NCBI GenBank assembly: GCA_900472925.1
Contig: UCJU01000021.1
Location: 1-64,000, forward strand
Source: Hyphomicrobiales bacterium
GTDB taxonomy: Bacteria; Pseudomonadota; Alphaproteobacteria; Rhizobiales; Rhizobiaceae
Direction of reading: 5' to 3'
DNA length: 64,000 nt
Shown: in pieces, positions 1 to 8,429 of the stretch
Position numbering within the stretch: position 1 is the first letter of the stretch
How the letters are laid out: every line of letters starts with the position of its first letter
Notes under the pieces: model-generated
Databases searched by the model: none
What the model was told of the DNA's origin: nothing
Seen by the model: the letters and a program-made list of their open reading frames with translations, nothing else
Made by a program: the position numbers and the translations under genes

Positions 1-9
1 CAACCAAAA

Positions 10-231
10 TCAACAAGCCACAACGATCCCAAACCCTCCAGCACAGAGGGCGTTTGCGTTTAACCTGATGCTCGATGGGACAGCGCGAAACTTCTCGAGA
101 TAATCGTGCCGCTTTAGCGCCTCGAACGGCTTCTCCATGATTGTCGCCACCTCCATCGCAGCCAGGATACGGGCGATGCGGCCGTAAACTTCGAGTGATG
201 CCGACTGGTGGCCTGGAGTCTTGCCGATCAC
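10..231 (-). CDS. Small ORF of unknown identity, possibly a gene remnant
   Basis: A 73-codon frame begins with GTG and ends near the window edge. I do not recognise the protein. It has a plausible helical middle (residues about 15-50) but no motif, signal peptide or clear ribosome-binding site. It lies next to an obvious pseudogene fragment, so it may be part of the same decayed stretch. Treat it as unproven coding. Confidence 0.2.
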   Translation of the reverse strand: MIGKTPGHQSASLEVYGRIARILAAMEVATIMEKPFEALKRHDYLEKFRAVPSSIRLNANALCAGGFGIVVAC

Positions 232-354
232 ACCTTCTGGATGACTGATGCACGATGTTGATGAACGGCTGCTTTCTTTTCCGTGTCGGCGTGCTCACGC
301 ATGTAGTAAAAAGCGGAACTGATGACCAGCTCGACGGCTTTTGGGTTCACTGCC

Positions 355-604
355 GCCTTAAGCTTCGCCGAGGATGTCGTTGACGCCGTGCCTGCTGAAT
401 ATCAACTGGGCAGCCGCCACCTCTACATCCAGGCCTTCAAGAACGCGAAGGAAATGTATTCTGTCGATGGTTTGGTCATAAACAAAGGAAAGCTACGTTT
501 CGATCGTGCTTGTTTCGAAGATGCTACATCCAAGGCTGACGAATGCCGACTTTCCCTTTAAAAAGAACTTCGCTCCGACATTCGTGATGGCAGCGAAAAT
601 CTGA
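355..604 (+). pseudogene. 3' remnant of a NitT/TauT-type substrate-binding protein gene, frameshifted
   Basis: Two reading frames together match the last 75 or so residues of the intact binding protein at 45947-46978. Frame one carries PAEYQLGSRHLYIQAFKN (intact copy PEEYQLGNRDLYMQAFKN). About position 484-490, in an A-rich run, the similarity jumps to the next frame and continues through TNADFPFKKNFAPTF (intact ANADVSFSKTFDPTF) to a TGA in the same place as the intact stop. The first 270 residues are missing. The fragment is diverged rather than identical, so it is an old paralogue or the end of a replaced transporter operon, not a recent duplication. The shift could in principle be a sequencing error, but the missing 5' part still makes it non-functional. 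Confidence 0.85.
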
Positions 605-668
605 TTGCCGCGGACTGGTCATCAGGTCGGCATTCGGCAGAATGATTGAGCGTGTTTTTCCTATCGCT

Positions 669-2282
669 TCAATGAAGCGGGCCGATTGTTGACTCCACGA
701 CATCTAGGACTTTACCCTCGCTCACCATGGCAAGGGCGGGCTTTATCTGCTTTTGCATATAGCCGTCGCCGTCCTGCAACGGAATAACGGCAACCAGGGC
801 GTCGTAAAGCGCTTGTGTTCCGCGTCCCAGCTTGAAGTTACCCAAGGCATGTCGGGTGAGGAAAATCGCTTTGGTGGCCAGCAGGCACTCGACGCCGATT
901 ATCTTGGGCAGGTTATCCAGCACCTGCTGGGCCTTGCGGCAGGACCAGGCCGCCATGGAGACGTGGTCTTCCTGACTGCTTTTGGTGGGAATGGTATCGG
1001 CAACCGCCGGGAAGGCAAGTGTCTTGTTTTCTGACGCCACGGCGGCGGCCGCCGTCGAGATGATACCGTAACCGTAGTTAAGCCCGATTGGCTTTCCGGC
1101 AAGGTTTGGCGGCAGGCCATAATTTAGCGTCGTATCGCACAGCGCAAACAGGCGACGCTCGGAAATATTGCCCATTTCAATCAGGGCGATGGCCAGAATA
1201 TCCATGGCAAAGCCGATCGGTTCGCAATGAAAATTGCCGCCCGAGAGAAATTCCAGAGCGCCGTTTTCATTCCAGAACACCAGCGGATTGTCGGTTGCAG
1301 CATTCAATTCACGTGTCAAAATTGTCTTTGCATGGTCAAGCTGATCGCGGCAGCTGCCATGCACCTGTGGCAGGCAGCGGAAGGAATATTGGTCCTGGAC
1401 GCGCGGATGATAGGTCGGGTGCAGAATATCGTCTTCAAGATGAACGGCGCGGGCCGATTCCGATGCCCGGCGTGAGCCTTCCACCATGCGGCGGACGTTT
1501 GCAGCCGTTGCGATCTGCCCCGGCTGTTTGCGCACCTCGTGAATACGAGCGTCGTAGGCGGCCTGCTCACCGCGAATGGCTTCGAGACTGAGCGCCCCGA
1601 TGGCGTCTGCGGTTTTCATCAGGGCTTCGGCATCGTAGAGCGTCAAGGCGCCCATGCCCGCGCACAGGCTGTTACCGTTGATCAAAGCAAGGCAATCCTT
1701 GGCTTTCAGTTCGAAGGACACCGGACTGATGCCCGCCAGTTCAAGGGCCTTTGGCGCCGGCATGCGCTCACCCTTGTAGAAAGCTTCCGCCTCCTCATAG
1801 CCGATTAGCACGGAGACCATGTGGGCGAGCGGCGCCAGATCGCCTGACGCTCCGACGGAGCCCTGGATGGGCACCACCGGATGAACGCCGCTGTTGAGCA
1901 TCTTAACGAGGCGATCGACCACTTCGATGCGAAGGCCGGACACGCCAACGCAAAACGCATTGATCCGCACGGCCATCATGGCGCGAACGATGTCCTCGGA
2001 CGCAGGCTCACCGATACCGGAGCAATGGGAGAGCACGATATTGAGCTGAAACTGCTCGTTGTCGGCCTGATTGATCTTGTAATCCTTGAGCTTGCCCACA
2101 CCGGTATTGAAGCCATAGGTTGGCGGGGCATTTTCCGTCAGCCAGTTTTCTTCGATATAGGCGCGTTTCTTGACAATTTCTGCCCGCGCTGCGCCGGCAA
2201 TTTCCACCTGTGCATTTTTTCGGGCAATCTGCACCGTTTGTTCGATGGTCAGGCTGTCGCCGTCTAGAATAATCGTGGTCAT
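669..2282 (-). CDS. Histidine ammonia-lyase-like aromatic amino acid lyase
   Basis: The 537-residue protein belongs to the MIO-dependent ammonia-lyase family, which eliminates ammonia from histidine or aromatic amino acids. The Ala-Ser-Gly triad that cyclises to the MIO electrophile is at residues 145-147. Other active-site positions of HutH are present: Tyr56 in TYGFNTG, His86, Asn202, Gln296/Tyr299/Arg302 and Glu438 in the QEDHVSM segment. A Glu there is the histidine-type choice, where phenylalanine lyases have Gln. An AAGGA site precedes the ATG. It is the last gene of the 12-gene operon. No urocanase, imidazolonepropionase or formiminoglutamase gene is nearby, so ordinary histidine degradation is not encoded here and the substrate may be a histidine relative. 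Family certain; substrate unknown. Confidence 0.9.
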   Translation of the reverse strand: MTTIILDGDSLTIEQTVQIARKNAQVEIAGAARAEIVKKRAYIEENWLTENAPPTYGFNTGVGKLKDYKINQADNEQFQLNIVLSHCSGIGEPASEDIVRAMMAVRINAFCVGVSGLRIEVVDRLVKMLNSGVHPVVPIQGSVGASGDLAPLAHMVSVLIGYEEAEAFYKGERMPAPKALELAGISPVSFELKAKDCLALINGNSLCAGMGALTLYDAEALMKTADAIGALSLEAIRGEQAAYDARIHEVRKQPGQIATAANVRRMVEGSRRASESARAVHLEDDILHPTYHPRVQDQYSFRCLPQVHGSCRDQLDHAKTILTRELNAATDNPLVFWNENGALEFLSGGNFHCEPIGFAMDILAIALIEMGNISERRLFALCDTTLNYGLPPNLAGKPIGLNYGYGIISTAAAAVASENKTLAFPAVADTIPTKSSQEDHVSMAAWSCRKAQQVLDNLPKIIGVECLLATKAIFLTRHALGNFKLGRGTQALYDALVAVIPLQDGDGYMQKQIKPALAMVSEGKVLDVVESTIGPLH

Positions 2283-2337
2283 TAGTCAGTCCTTCATTCA
2301 GAATTGCTTGGGTTATCCGGCACCGCGGCATCGGAGG

Positions 2338-3597
2338 TTAGGGCGTCGTGCTGTCCAGGTGGACAAGGGCGCGAAGAAGCACATCGGCGGCAAGGGCAAT
2401 CGCTTCGTTGTCGGTCCACTCATCTGGGGTGTGGCTTTTGCCATCGCGCGACGGCACAAAGATCATTGCTGATTTGGTAATCTCCGCCATGAAGGCCGCA
2501 TCATGGCCAGCACCGGAGGCAAGCGACAGGGTTGGCAGGTTGAGGTCGCGGGCGGCCGCGTCCAGCACATCCCGGAGCGATGGATCGCAGGCGACCGCGC
2601 GGGTTTTGCTCACGCGCTCGAACCGGACAACCCGGCATTTCTCATCATCAGCGGCCTGCTGTGCCAGGGCTTCAAGTGTGTCGATAAACCCGTCCATCAG
2701 GCCATCATCCTCGGCGCGGATATCCACAATGGCTTCCGAGGCTCCCGGAATGACATTGGCACCACCCGGCTCTATGGTCAGAACGCCGATTGTGGCGGTG
2801 AAATGGCCAGTTCCTTGTGCTGCACAGGCGGCATCGCGTACGGCAAGGGCAAACCGGGCCATGGCAAGGGCGGCATCGGCGCGCATGTCCATGGGCGAAG
2901 TCCCGGCATGGCCCGCAATGCCCTCAAGACGCACTCTCACACGACCAATACCGGCGATGGCAGTGACAATGCCAATCGGGATTTGCCGTGCCTCGAGCAC
3001 GGGGCCCTGCTCAATATGGATTTCCAGATAGCCGGCAATGTCAGTGCGCCGCGCGCTGGAAAGCTCAGCGACATCGCCGCCAATCCGGTTTACGGCCGAC
3101 TTCAAGCGCTCCCCATCCGGCCCCGTCAAGGCGAGGTGCTGCGGCGTCAATGCCCCCGCCATGCCCCGGCTGCCGATGCAGGACAGGCCCCACTCGCTCG
3201 GTTCCTCGGCCAGAAAGTCCACCAATTCAAGGGCATGTTGCGGTCTGTAACCGGCCATCCGCAAGGCCCGGAGGGCGGCAAGGCCGGACACGATCCCGGC
3301 AATGCCGTCGAACCGCCCGCCACTCGGTACAGTGTCGCTGTGAGAGCCGGTCATCAAGACGGGTGCATGCGGGTTTTCGACCCCCCAACGACCGATGAGA
3401 TTCCCGGCGGCATCGATGCGCACATGCAACCCTTCCTCCTCAAAGCGACCCTTTAGATAGGCTCTACCTTCTAGAAACAGGGGCGTAAAGGAACGGCGCG
3501 TCCAGGGACGGCCCGGCTCCGTGAGGTCTGCCAGCGCATTGAAATCGGCTTGCAGACGCGCGCGGTCGACGGTGGGAATGGATTGCATATTGGCCAT
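2338..3597 (-). CDS. M20-family Zn amidase: N-carbamoyl-amino-acid hydrolase / allantoate amidohydrolase type
   Basis: This 419-residue cytosolic enzyme is of the hydantoinase/carbamoylase class of M20 peptidases, which remove a carbamoyl or ureido group. Metal ligands are visible as SHSDTVPSGGRFDG (His86, Asp97), the Glu pair of AEEPSEWG (131-132), His194 in EIHIEQGP and the late His in SGAGHDAAFM. The dimerisation/substrate segment AGHAGTSPMDMRADA is intact. The frame is open for 28 more codons upstream, but the internal ATG at 3597 sits just after the upstream stop (3602-3604) and gives the usual family length. It follows a cyclic amidohydrolase gene, the classic pair for ring opening then decarbamoylation. 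Confidence 0.9.
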   Translation of the reverse strand: MANMQSIPTVDRARLQADFNALADLTEPGRPWTRRSFTPLFLEGRAYLKGRFEEEGLHVRIDAAGNLIGRWGVENPHAPVLMTGSHSDTVPSGGRFDGIAGIVSGLAALRALRMAGYRPQHALELVDFLAEEPSEWGLSCIGSRGMAGALTPQHLALTGPDGERLKSAVNRIGGDVAELSSARRTDIAGYLEIHIEQGPVLEARQIPIGIVTAIAGIGRVRVRLEGIAGHAGTSPMDMRADAALAMARFALAVRDAACAAQGTGHFTATIGVLTIEPGGANVIPGASEAIVDIRAEDDGLMDGFIDTLEALAQQAADDEKCRVVRFERVSKTRAVACDPSLRDVLDAAARDLNLPTLSLASGAGHDAAFMAEITKSAMIFVPSRDGKSHTPDEWTDNEAIALAADVLLRALVHLDSTTP

Positions 3598-3601
3598 CGG
3601 A

Positions 3602-4978
3602 TCACGCGGCCCTTGCAGTGGTGCGGGTTGGCTTGACAAAGCGGCCCGTTCCGGGAGCGGCCAGAACATCCTTGCCGTCATAAATCATCTCGCCGCGCAG
3701 GAAGGTGGCAACCGCCGCATGGCGGATGCGTTTGCCCTCATAGGGGCTCCAGCCCACCACATTGTGGCCGCTGGCGGCGGCATCGTAGAGGCGTGGCCGC
3801 TCTGCAAAGACGGCAAGATCGGCGTCCAGCCCGATGGCGAGGGCACCCTTTTGCGCCGTCAGGCGAAACAGCCTGGCCGGATTGCCGCAGAGCAGTTTTG
3901 CCGCATGGGTCAAGGGAAGGCCGCGATCCGTCAGCCCATCCAGAAGCAGGCTTGCCAGCACCTCGAGACCCGGCATGCCGGAGGCGTTTTCCAGCATCAC
4001 TTTCGAGGATTTTGCCGCAAGGCTCCATGAGACATGGTCGGTCGAGACGATGGTGACATGGCCTGCCGCCAGATGCTGCCAGAGCTTTTCACGCTCCTGG
4101 CTCGAGCGGATGGGCGGGTTGCATTTGGCGCGGCCAAGCAGTCGGGAAACATCTTCCTCTTCGCTGCAAACGAGGTAATGGATGCAGGCCTCTATGGTCG
4201 CGTCCACCCCTTGAGCGCGGTAGGCCTGTGCAAGTTCATAACCGCGCCCCACCGAGCAGTGGACGATATGGGCCGGACATCCGGTGGCAGCGGCAATCTC
4301 GTAGACTTCGGCAATGGCCAGCGTCTCGGCAATGGGCGGACGGGATTGTCCATGGGTCAGATAGTCGGTGCGACCTGTCGCTTTTACCGCCTCGCTCCAG
4401 ACCTTGACGCATTCATCATTCTCGTTGTGAATACCGGCAATCAACCCGGTCTTTGCCACTTCGGCAAAGGCGGCATAGAGCAGCGGTGTGGGAATGCGTG
4501 GAAAGCGGTTCGGATCTGTCTCGAAGGTTGAGAATTTGAAGCCTGCCGCGCCTGCATCCGCTATTTGCGCGATATGCTTCGGGCCGTCGGAGGGGCGAAT
4601 TGTTCCGTAGAGAGCAAAATCCACACGCGCCTGCTCGGCGGCACTTTCCGCCTTTTCTTTCAGAAGCTCTGCCGTGCAGATCAGCTTGCCGCCAGCATCA
4701 TAGGGCATGTCGACAATGGTGGTGACGCCGCCTGCGGCGGCCGAGCGCGTGGACCAGATGAAGTCCTCTTGGTCCTTTTGCGAGCGGGAATGCACCTGCC
4801 CATCGATGATGCCGGGCAGGATGAGGGCCGTGCCGAAATCATCGGTCTGTCTGGCCGCAGGCGCCGCGCCGCTGCCTAGGGCGGCAATGACACCGTCGCG
4901 AATGGCCACAAAGCCGTTTTCGGTGATCCCGTCCTCGGTCACGAGGGTTCCGCATACCACTCTGTCGAAATCAGGCAT
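3602..4978 (-). CDS. Cyclic amidohydrolase (allantoinase / dihydroorotase / hydantoinase superfamily)
   Basis: A TIM-barrel amidohydrolase that should hydrolyse a cyclic amide such as a hydantoin, allantoin or dihydropyrimidine ring. With the long ORF numbered from 4999, Lys155 (GFKFS) is the likely carboxylated metal bridge, His191 (IHNEND) and His247 (IVHCS) are metal ligands, and Asp in STDHVSW is the catalytic acid. The first metal motif, normally D-x-H-x-H, reads DGQVHSR, so the first His is Gln68; from memory some dihydroorotases share this. I prefer the ATG at 4978, which overlaps the upstream stop as ATGCCTGA and has AAGGA before it; ATGs at 4999 and 4996 lack a site. Exact substrate not predictable. 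Confidence 0.85.
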   Translation of the reverse strand: MPDFDRVVCGTLVTEDGITENGFVAIRDGVIAALGSGAAPAARQTDDFGTALILPGIIDGQVHSRSQKDQEDFIWSTRSAAAGGVTTIVDMPYDAGGKLICTAELLKEKAESAAEQARVDFALYGTIRPSDGPKHIAQIADAGAAGFKFSTFETDPNRFPRIPTPLLYAAFAEVAKTGLIAGIHNENDECVKVWSEAVKATGRTDYLTHGQSRPPIAETLAIAEVYEIAAATGCPAHIVHCSVGRGYELAQAYRAQGVDATIEACIHYLVCSEEEDVSRLLGRAKCNPPIRSSQEREKLWQHLAAGHVTIVSTDHVSWSLAAKSSKVMLENASGMPGLEVLASLLLDGLTDRGLPLTHAAKLLCGNPARLFRLTAQKGALAIGLDADLAVFAERPRLYDAAASGHNVVGWSPYEGKRIRHAAVATFLRGEMIYDGKDVLAAPGTGRFVKPTRTTARAA

Positions 4979-5495
4979 ATCCGTTAGGTCCTTCATCATG
5001 ATCTTGAAAATGAGGGTCGTCGGCGGTGGCGTTTAAGACTGCCAGTGCTGTTTCGCACGCATCCGCTGGGACGCGGCAATTGTGCAGGTAAGCGGCACTC
5101 ATACCGCTCGCCGCCATCGGTTTCGCATGTGCCATGAAACTGCGGGCGAGGCGTGAGACATGGATTTGTTCGGCTTTGAGCTCCAATGCCTTAACTGCGT
5201 CACGGAGATCAATCTCGTCCTGCTCCGCATAGCGGCCCTTCATGGAATGACGTATGGTTCGCAGCGGTTTGACAGCATCTTCACGCCATGCATGAGCATT
5301 CGCCAGAAATTTAGTGAAATCATCGGTGACTACTCCCATTCTGTTTTGCTCGGCATGAAGCAGAAACAGAAGCAATGGCACATCGACGCTGTATGTCTCC
5401 TGCAAGCCGACGCAGAGCTGCGAGACGTCTGGCCTGCGATAGAGATCGCCCATGGCGGTCCAGGCACGCGTTGCAAATTCATCTGCCGTCTGCAT
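4971..5495 (-). CDS. TIGR02444/DUF2390 family protein
   Basis: The 174-residue protein has the family hallmarks: an early run on cofactor-free helices with DVPLLLFLLHAEQNRMG and then WREDAVKPLRTIRHSMKG. The biochemical function of the family is unknown; members are small cytosolic proteins of proteobacteria. A near-perfect AAGGAGGTGA site 5 bases before ATG 5495 fixes the start and rejects the longer frame to 5546. Its start lies inside the 3' end of the ABC ATPase gene (stop at 5479) and its end overlaps the amidohydrolase start, so it is translationally embedded in the operon, possibly as an accessory factor. Confidence 0.8.
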   Translation of the reverse strand: MQTADEFATRAWTAMGDLYRRPDVSQLCVGLQETYSVDVPLLLFLLHAEQNRMGVVTDDFTKFLANAHAWREDAVKPLRTIRHSMKGRYAEQDEIDLRDAVKALELKAEQIHVSRLARSFMAHAKPMAASGMSAAYLHNCRVPADACETALAVLNATADDPHFQDHDEGPNGYA

Positions 5496-6501
5496 CGTCA
5501 CCTCCTTGCGCCGATGCCGCAAAAGGACCGGATATCGGCTTGTCATGCGGGTGGTGACAGGCGACCATCTGGCCGCCCGAGGCTAGGCGCAGCACCGGCT
5601 CGTGGCTTGCACAGATGTCGGCGGCTCTTGGGCATCGGGTTCTGAAAGCGCAGCCGCTCAGGGGCTGGTTTCTCGATGGCACGTCGATCCTGTTGCGGTC
5701 CGGCACCACTTTGCGGCTGGCATCGACAACCGGCACGGCCTCCAGCAAGGTGCGCGTATAGGGATGGGCGGGCAGTGCATAAAGCGCCTCGCCTGCGCCG
5801 ATCTCGACTGTTTTTCCGCGATAAAGCACAGCCACGCGGTCGCTGACGTTTTTCACCACGGCCAGGTCGTGGGAGATGAAAATCAGGGAAAGTTTGCGGG
5901 TTTCTCGAATATCCTGCAACAGGTTGATCACCTGCGCCTGAACGGACACGTCCAGGGATGCTACCGGCTCGTCGCACACGATCAGTTCCGGCTCGACGGC
6001 AAGTGCGCGGGCAATGGCAATGCGCTGGCACTGGCCGCCCGAAAACTGGTGCGGGGTGCGGCCTGCAACGGCGTCGAGATCGAACCCGACATCATTCAGG
6101 GCGGCCCGGACCCGCTTTTCGCGCTCCGGTTTTGGGACGCCCTGAATGACCAATCCCTCGGCGACAATGTCTTCGAGGCGGCGACGCGGGTTGAAGGAGG
6201 AGAGTGGATCCTGGAAAATCATTTGCAGCTTGCTGCGCATACGCCGCATCTCGCCTCTGGAAAGTTTTGCAAGGTCTGTGCCCTGATACAACATCGTGCC
6301 GGACCATTTCGTGTCGGTCTGCGGCAATAGTCTGAGCAGCGCCCTACCGATCGTGGTTTTGCCACTGCCGCTCTCGCCGACAAGACCGAGCACTTCACCC
6401 GGTGCCAGGGAGAAGGAAACGTCATCGACGGCCCTCATGATCTTGCCGCCCCGCGAGAAATCGACGGACAGGCCCGAGACGGCCAAGAGGGGATTAGCCA
6501 T
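5479..6501 (-). CDS. Peptide/nickel-type ABC transporter ATPase (DppF/OppF family)
   Basis: One of two ATP-binding subunits of the operon's importer, 340 residues. Walker A GESGSGKTT is at 42-50, the Q-loop at Gln96, the signature SGGQCQRIAIA around 154-164 and Walker B LIVCDEP just after. The C-terminal oligopeptide-transporter extension carries the Cys-rich GCAFRTRCPRA stretch typical of this family. An AAAGGAGG site precedes the ATG. It overlaps the other ATPase gene by 8 bases. Peptide-family importers also move opines, hydantoin-like and other small nitrogenous solutes, so the name does not fix the substrate. Confidence 0.93.
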   Translation of the reverse strand: MANPLLAVSGLSVDFSRGGKIMRAVDDVSFSLAPGEVLGLVGESGSGKTTIGRALLRLLPQTDTKWSGTMLYQGTDLAKLSRGEMRRMRSKLQMIFQDPLSSFNPRRRLEDIVAEGLVIQGVPKPEREKRVRAALNDVGFDLDAVAGRTPHQFSGGQCQRIAIARALAVEPELIVCDEPVASLDVSVQAQVINLLQDIRETRKLSLIFISHDLAVVKNVSDRVAVLYRGKTVEIGAGEALYALPAHPYTRTLLEAVPVVDASRKVVPDRNRIDVPSRNQPLSGCAFRTRCPRAADICASHEPVLRLASGGQMVACHHPHDKPISGPFAASAQGGDDADGR

Positions 6502-7507
6502 GAGAAACCTCCTTTGACACAGAGGTCTCGGTCAGCGGAAAATGACAGGCAAAGCGATGGTCACCTTCTCTGCTCATCAGAGGCATGTCGTTATGGCAAA
6601 GCCCTTGCGCAGATGGACAACGGGGCGCAAACGGGCAGCCCCTGGGCTGATTGGACAGGCTGGGTGGTTGGCCGGGTATCGTTTCGAGACGTGCATGGGC
6701 GGGTTGGTCCATCCGCGGCATCGCCGAAAGAAGTGCGCCGGTATAGGGATGGCGCGGGTTGCGGAACACCTCTGCCGTTGGGCCTGTCTCCACGATGTGC
6801 CCACCGTAGAGTACCAGAATATGATCGGTGCGCCCGGCCATCACGCCGAGATTGTGGGAGACCAGGATCATCGACATCTGCCGTTCTTCCTGAAGGATTT
6901 GCAGAAGGTCGAGCACCTCCTTCTGCACGGTCACATCCAGCGCCGTGGTGGCTTCATCGGCAATCAAAAGATCGGGGCGGCACATCAGGGCCGTGGCAAT
7001 CATGATGCGCTGCTTCATGCCACCGGAGAACTGATGCGGAAAATAATCGTAGCAGTCCTTGGCGTCGGCAATGCCGACAACACGAAGAAGCTCTGTTGCC
7101 CTTTCGCGCGCCTGCGTCCTGGTGAGGTCAAGATGGAAACGGCCCGCCTCTTCGATCTGCCGTCCGACACTGGCGAAGGGGTTGAGCGACGTCATCGGGT
7201 TTTGAAAGACGATGCCGACCTTGCGACCGATCAACTGGCTCCGGGCCTTGGGCTTCAGTGTCGAAAGATCGATACCATCGAGAAGGATGCGTCCTTCAAC
7301 CCGTACCGGTGTCGGAGCAATGCCCATGATCGACTTGATCAACATGGATTTCCCAGCACCGGATTCACCGACAATGCCGAGTGTCTTGCGCCGGGAAACC
7401 GAGAAATTAATATCGTGCAGCACCTGTAAAGGGGCAGGTCTCGCCGCAATCGTGCAGGACATTCCCTCGCAGGAAAGGATGGGGAACTGGGTGGTCTCCT
7501 CGGTCAT
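6494..7507 (-). CDS. Peptide/nickel-type ABC transporter ATPase (DppD/OppD family)
   Basis: The second ATP-binding subunit, 337 residues from the ATG at 7507. It has Walker A GESGAGKSM, signature FSGGMKQRIMIA, Walker B LLIADEATTALD, an H-loop His in LVSHNLG, and the Cys-rich C-terminal GCPFAPRCPSA segment. Walker A ends in Met where Thr or Ser is common. A longer frame starts at 7573, but the ATG at 7507 has a GGGAG site and lies one base beyond the permease stop at 7509-7511, so it is the better start. It should pair with the DppF-like subunit as a heterodimer. Confidence 0.92.
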   Translation of the reverse strand: MTEETTQFPILSCEGMSCTIAARPAPLQVLHDINFSVSRRKTLGIVGESGAGKSMLIKSIMGIAPTPVRVEGRILLDGIDLSTLKPKARSQLIGRKVGIVFQNPMTSLNPFASVGRQIEEAGRFHLDLTRTQARERATELLRVVGIADAKDCYDYFPHQFSGGMKQRIMIATALMCRPDLLIADEATTALDVTVQKEVLDLLQILQEERQMSMILVSHNLGVMAGRTDHILVLYGGHIVETGPTAEVFRNPRHPYTGALLSAMPRMDQPAHARLETIPGQPPSLSNQPRGCPFAPRCPSAQGLCHNDMPLMSREGDHRFACHFPLTETSVSKEVSHG

Positions 7508-7508
7508 G

Positions 7509-8429
7509 TCAGTTCTCCCGCTCGCGACTGTTGAGTCGTTGGGCGAAATAGTCGCCCACGGTATTGAGCGCATAAACGGTCAGCACGATGGCCATGACCG
7601 GCCCAAGGATCAGCAGCGGAAAACGGCTGAGCAGATCGGTGGAGCTGGCGATCATGCCGCCCCAACTGGGGGCCGGGGCCGGAATGCCGTAGCCGAGAAA
7701 GCTCAAAGAGCCCTCGGTGATGATCAGTCCTGCCATCAGGGTCGGCATGACGGCGGTGAGTGCCGGGATGAGATTGGGCAGAATTTCCTTCAACAGAATA
7801 CGACCATCCCTTGCCCCCATGGCGCGGGCGGCCAGAACATAATCGCGATTGCTCTGCGAAATCACGCCAGCCTTGGCAACGCGGGCATAGGTGCCGATGT
7901 CGAGAATACCAAGCGTCAGCATGATGGTCAGGACCGATGGGCCGGTGGCCGTGACGAAGGCGAGAACCACCAGAATAGACGGTAGGGCGGACATGGTATT
8001 GGCATAGAGATCGACTATGCGCTCGAAAATGCCGCGATAGTAACCGGCCAGCATGCCGAGCAGCAGTCCGGCGGACACCGAAATACAGGTGGCGACACCA
8101 ACGATCATCAGGGAGGCCCGCGCGCCGTAAAGCACGCGTGAGAGGATGCTGCGACCGATATCATCGGTTCCCAAAAGACCGTTCAACGACCATTCCGGCG
8201 GTTGGGAAAAATCACCATAGGGAAATCTTGGACTGGCAAGTCCTGGAATGACATCGACAAAAATCGCGGTCAACACAAGGGCGGTGAGAAAACCGAGTGC
8301 GACCATTTCGAAAAGGCTTACGCCCGGCAGCCGCAACCGCGCCGACCACGGCATATTGGCGCGAACGATCGTCCCCAGATCGCTGCCATTGTCTTTAATA
8401 GATGTCGAAGGGGTCATTGGCGTGTTCAT
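7509..8429 (-). CDS. Peptide-type ABC transporter permease (DppC family)
   Basis: A 306-residue inner-membrane subunit with an N-terminal cytosolic/first-TM segment followed by five further hydrophobic helices. The EAA loop, which docks on the ATPases, is visible around AARAMGARDGRILLKEILPN. The extracytoplasmic stretch LLGTDDIGRSILSRVLYGAR is a DppC hallmark. Its ATG overlaps the upstream permease stop as ATGA, so the two membrane subunits are translationally coupled. Confidence 0.93.
   Translation of the reverse strand: MNTPMTPSTSIKDNGSDLGTIVRANMPWSARLRLPGVSLFEMVALGFLTALVLTAIFVDVIPGLASPRFPYGDFSQPPEWSLNGLLGTDDIGRSILSRVLYGARASLMIVGVATCISVSAGLLLGMLAGYYRGIFERIVDLYANTMSALPSILVVLAFVTATGPSVLTIMLTLGILDIGTYARVAKAGVISQSNRDYVLAARAMGARDGRILLKEILPNLIPALTAVMPTLMAGLIITEGSLSFLGYGIPAPAPSWGGMIASSTDLLSRFPLLILGPVMAIVLTVYALNTVGDYFAQRLNSREREN

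Noticed and set aside
1..668. Insertion sequence or integrase scar at the left edge
   Set aside because: The frameshifted receptor fragment suggests rearrangement, but I found no transposase fragment, terminal inverted repeats or target duplication.
2503..3456. 317-codon open frame on the plus strand
   Set aside because: It is antisense to the M20 amidase gene, whose catalytic motifs are intact; the frame has no recognisable domain. It is a shadow of GC-rich codon use.
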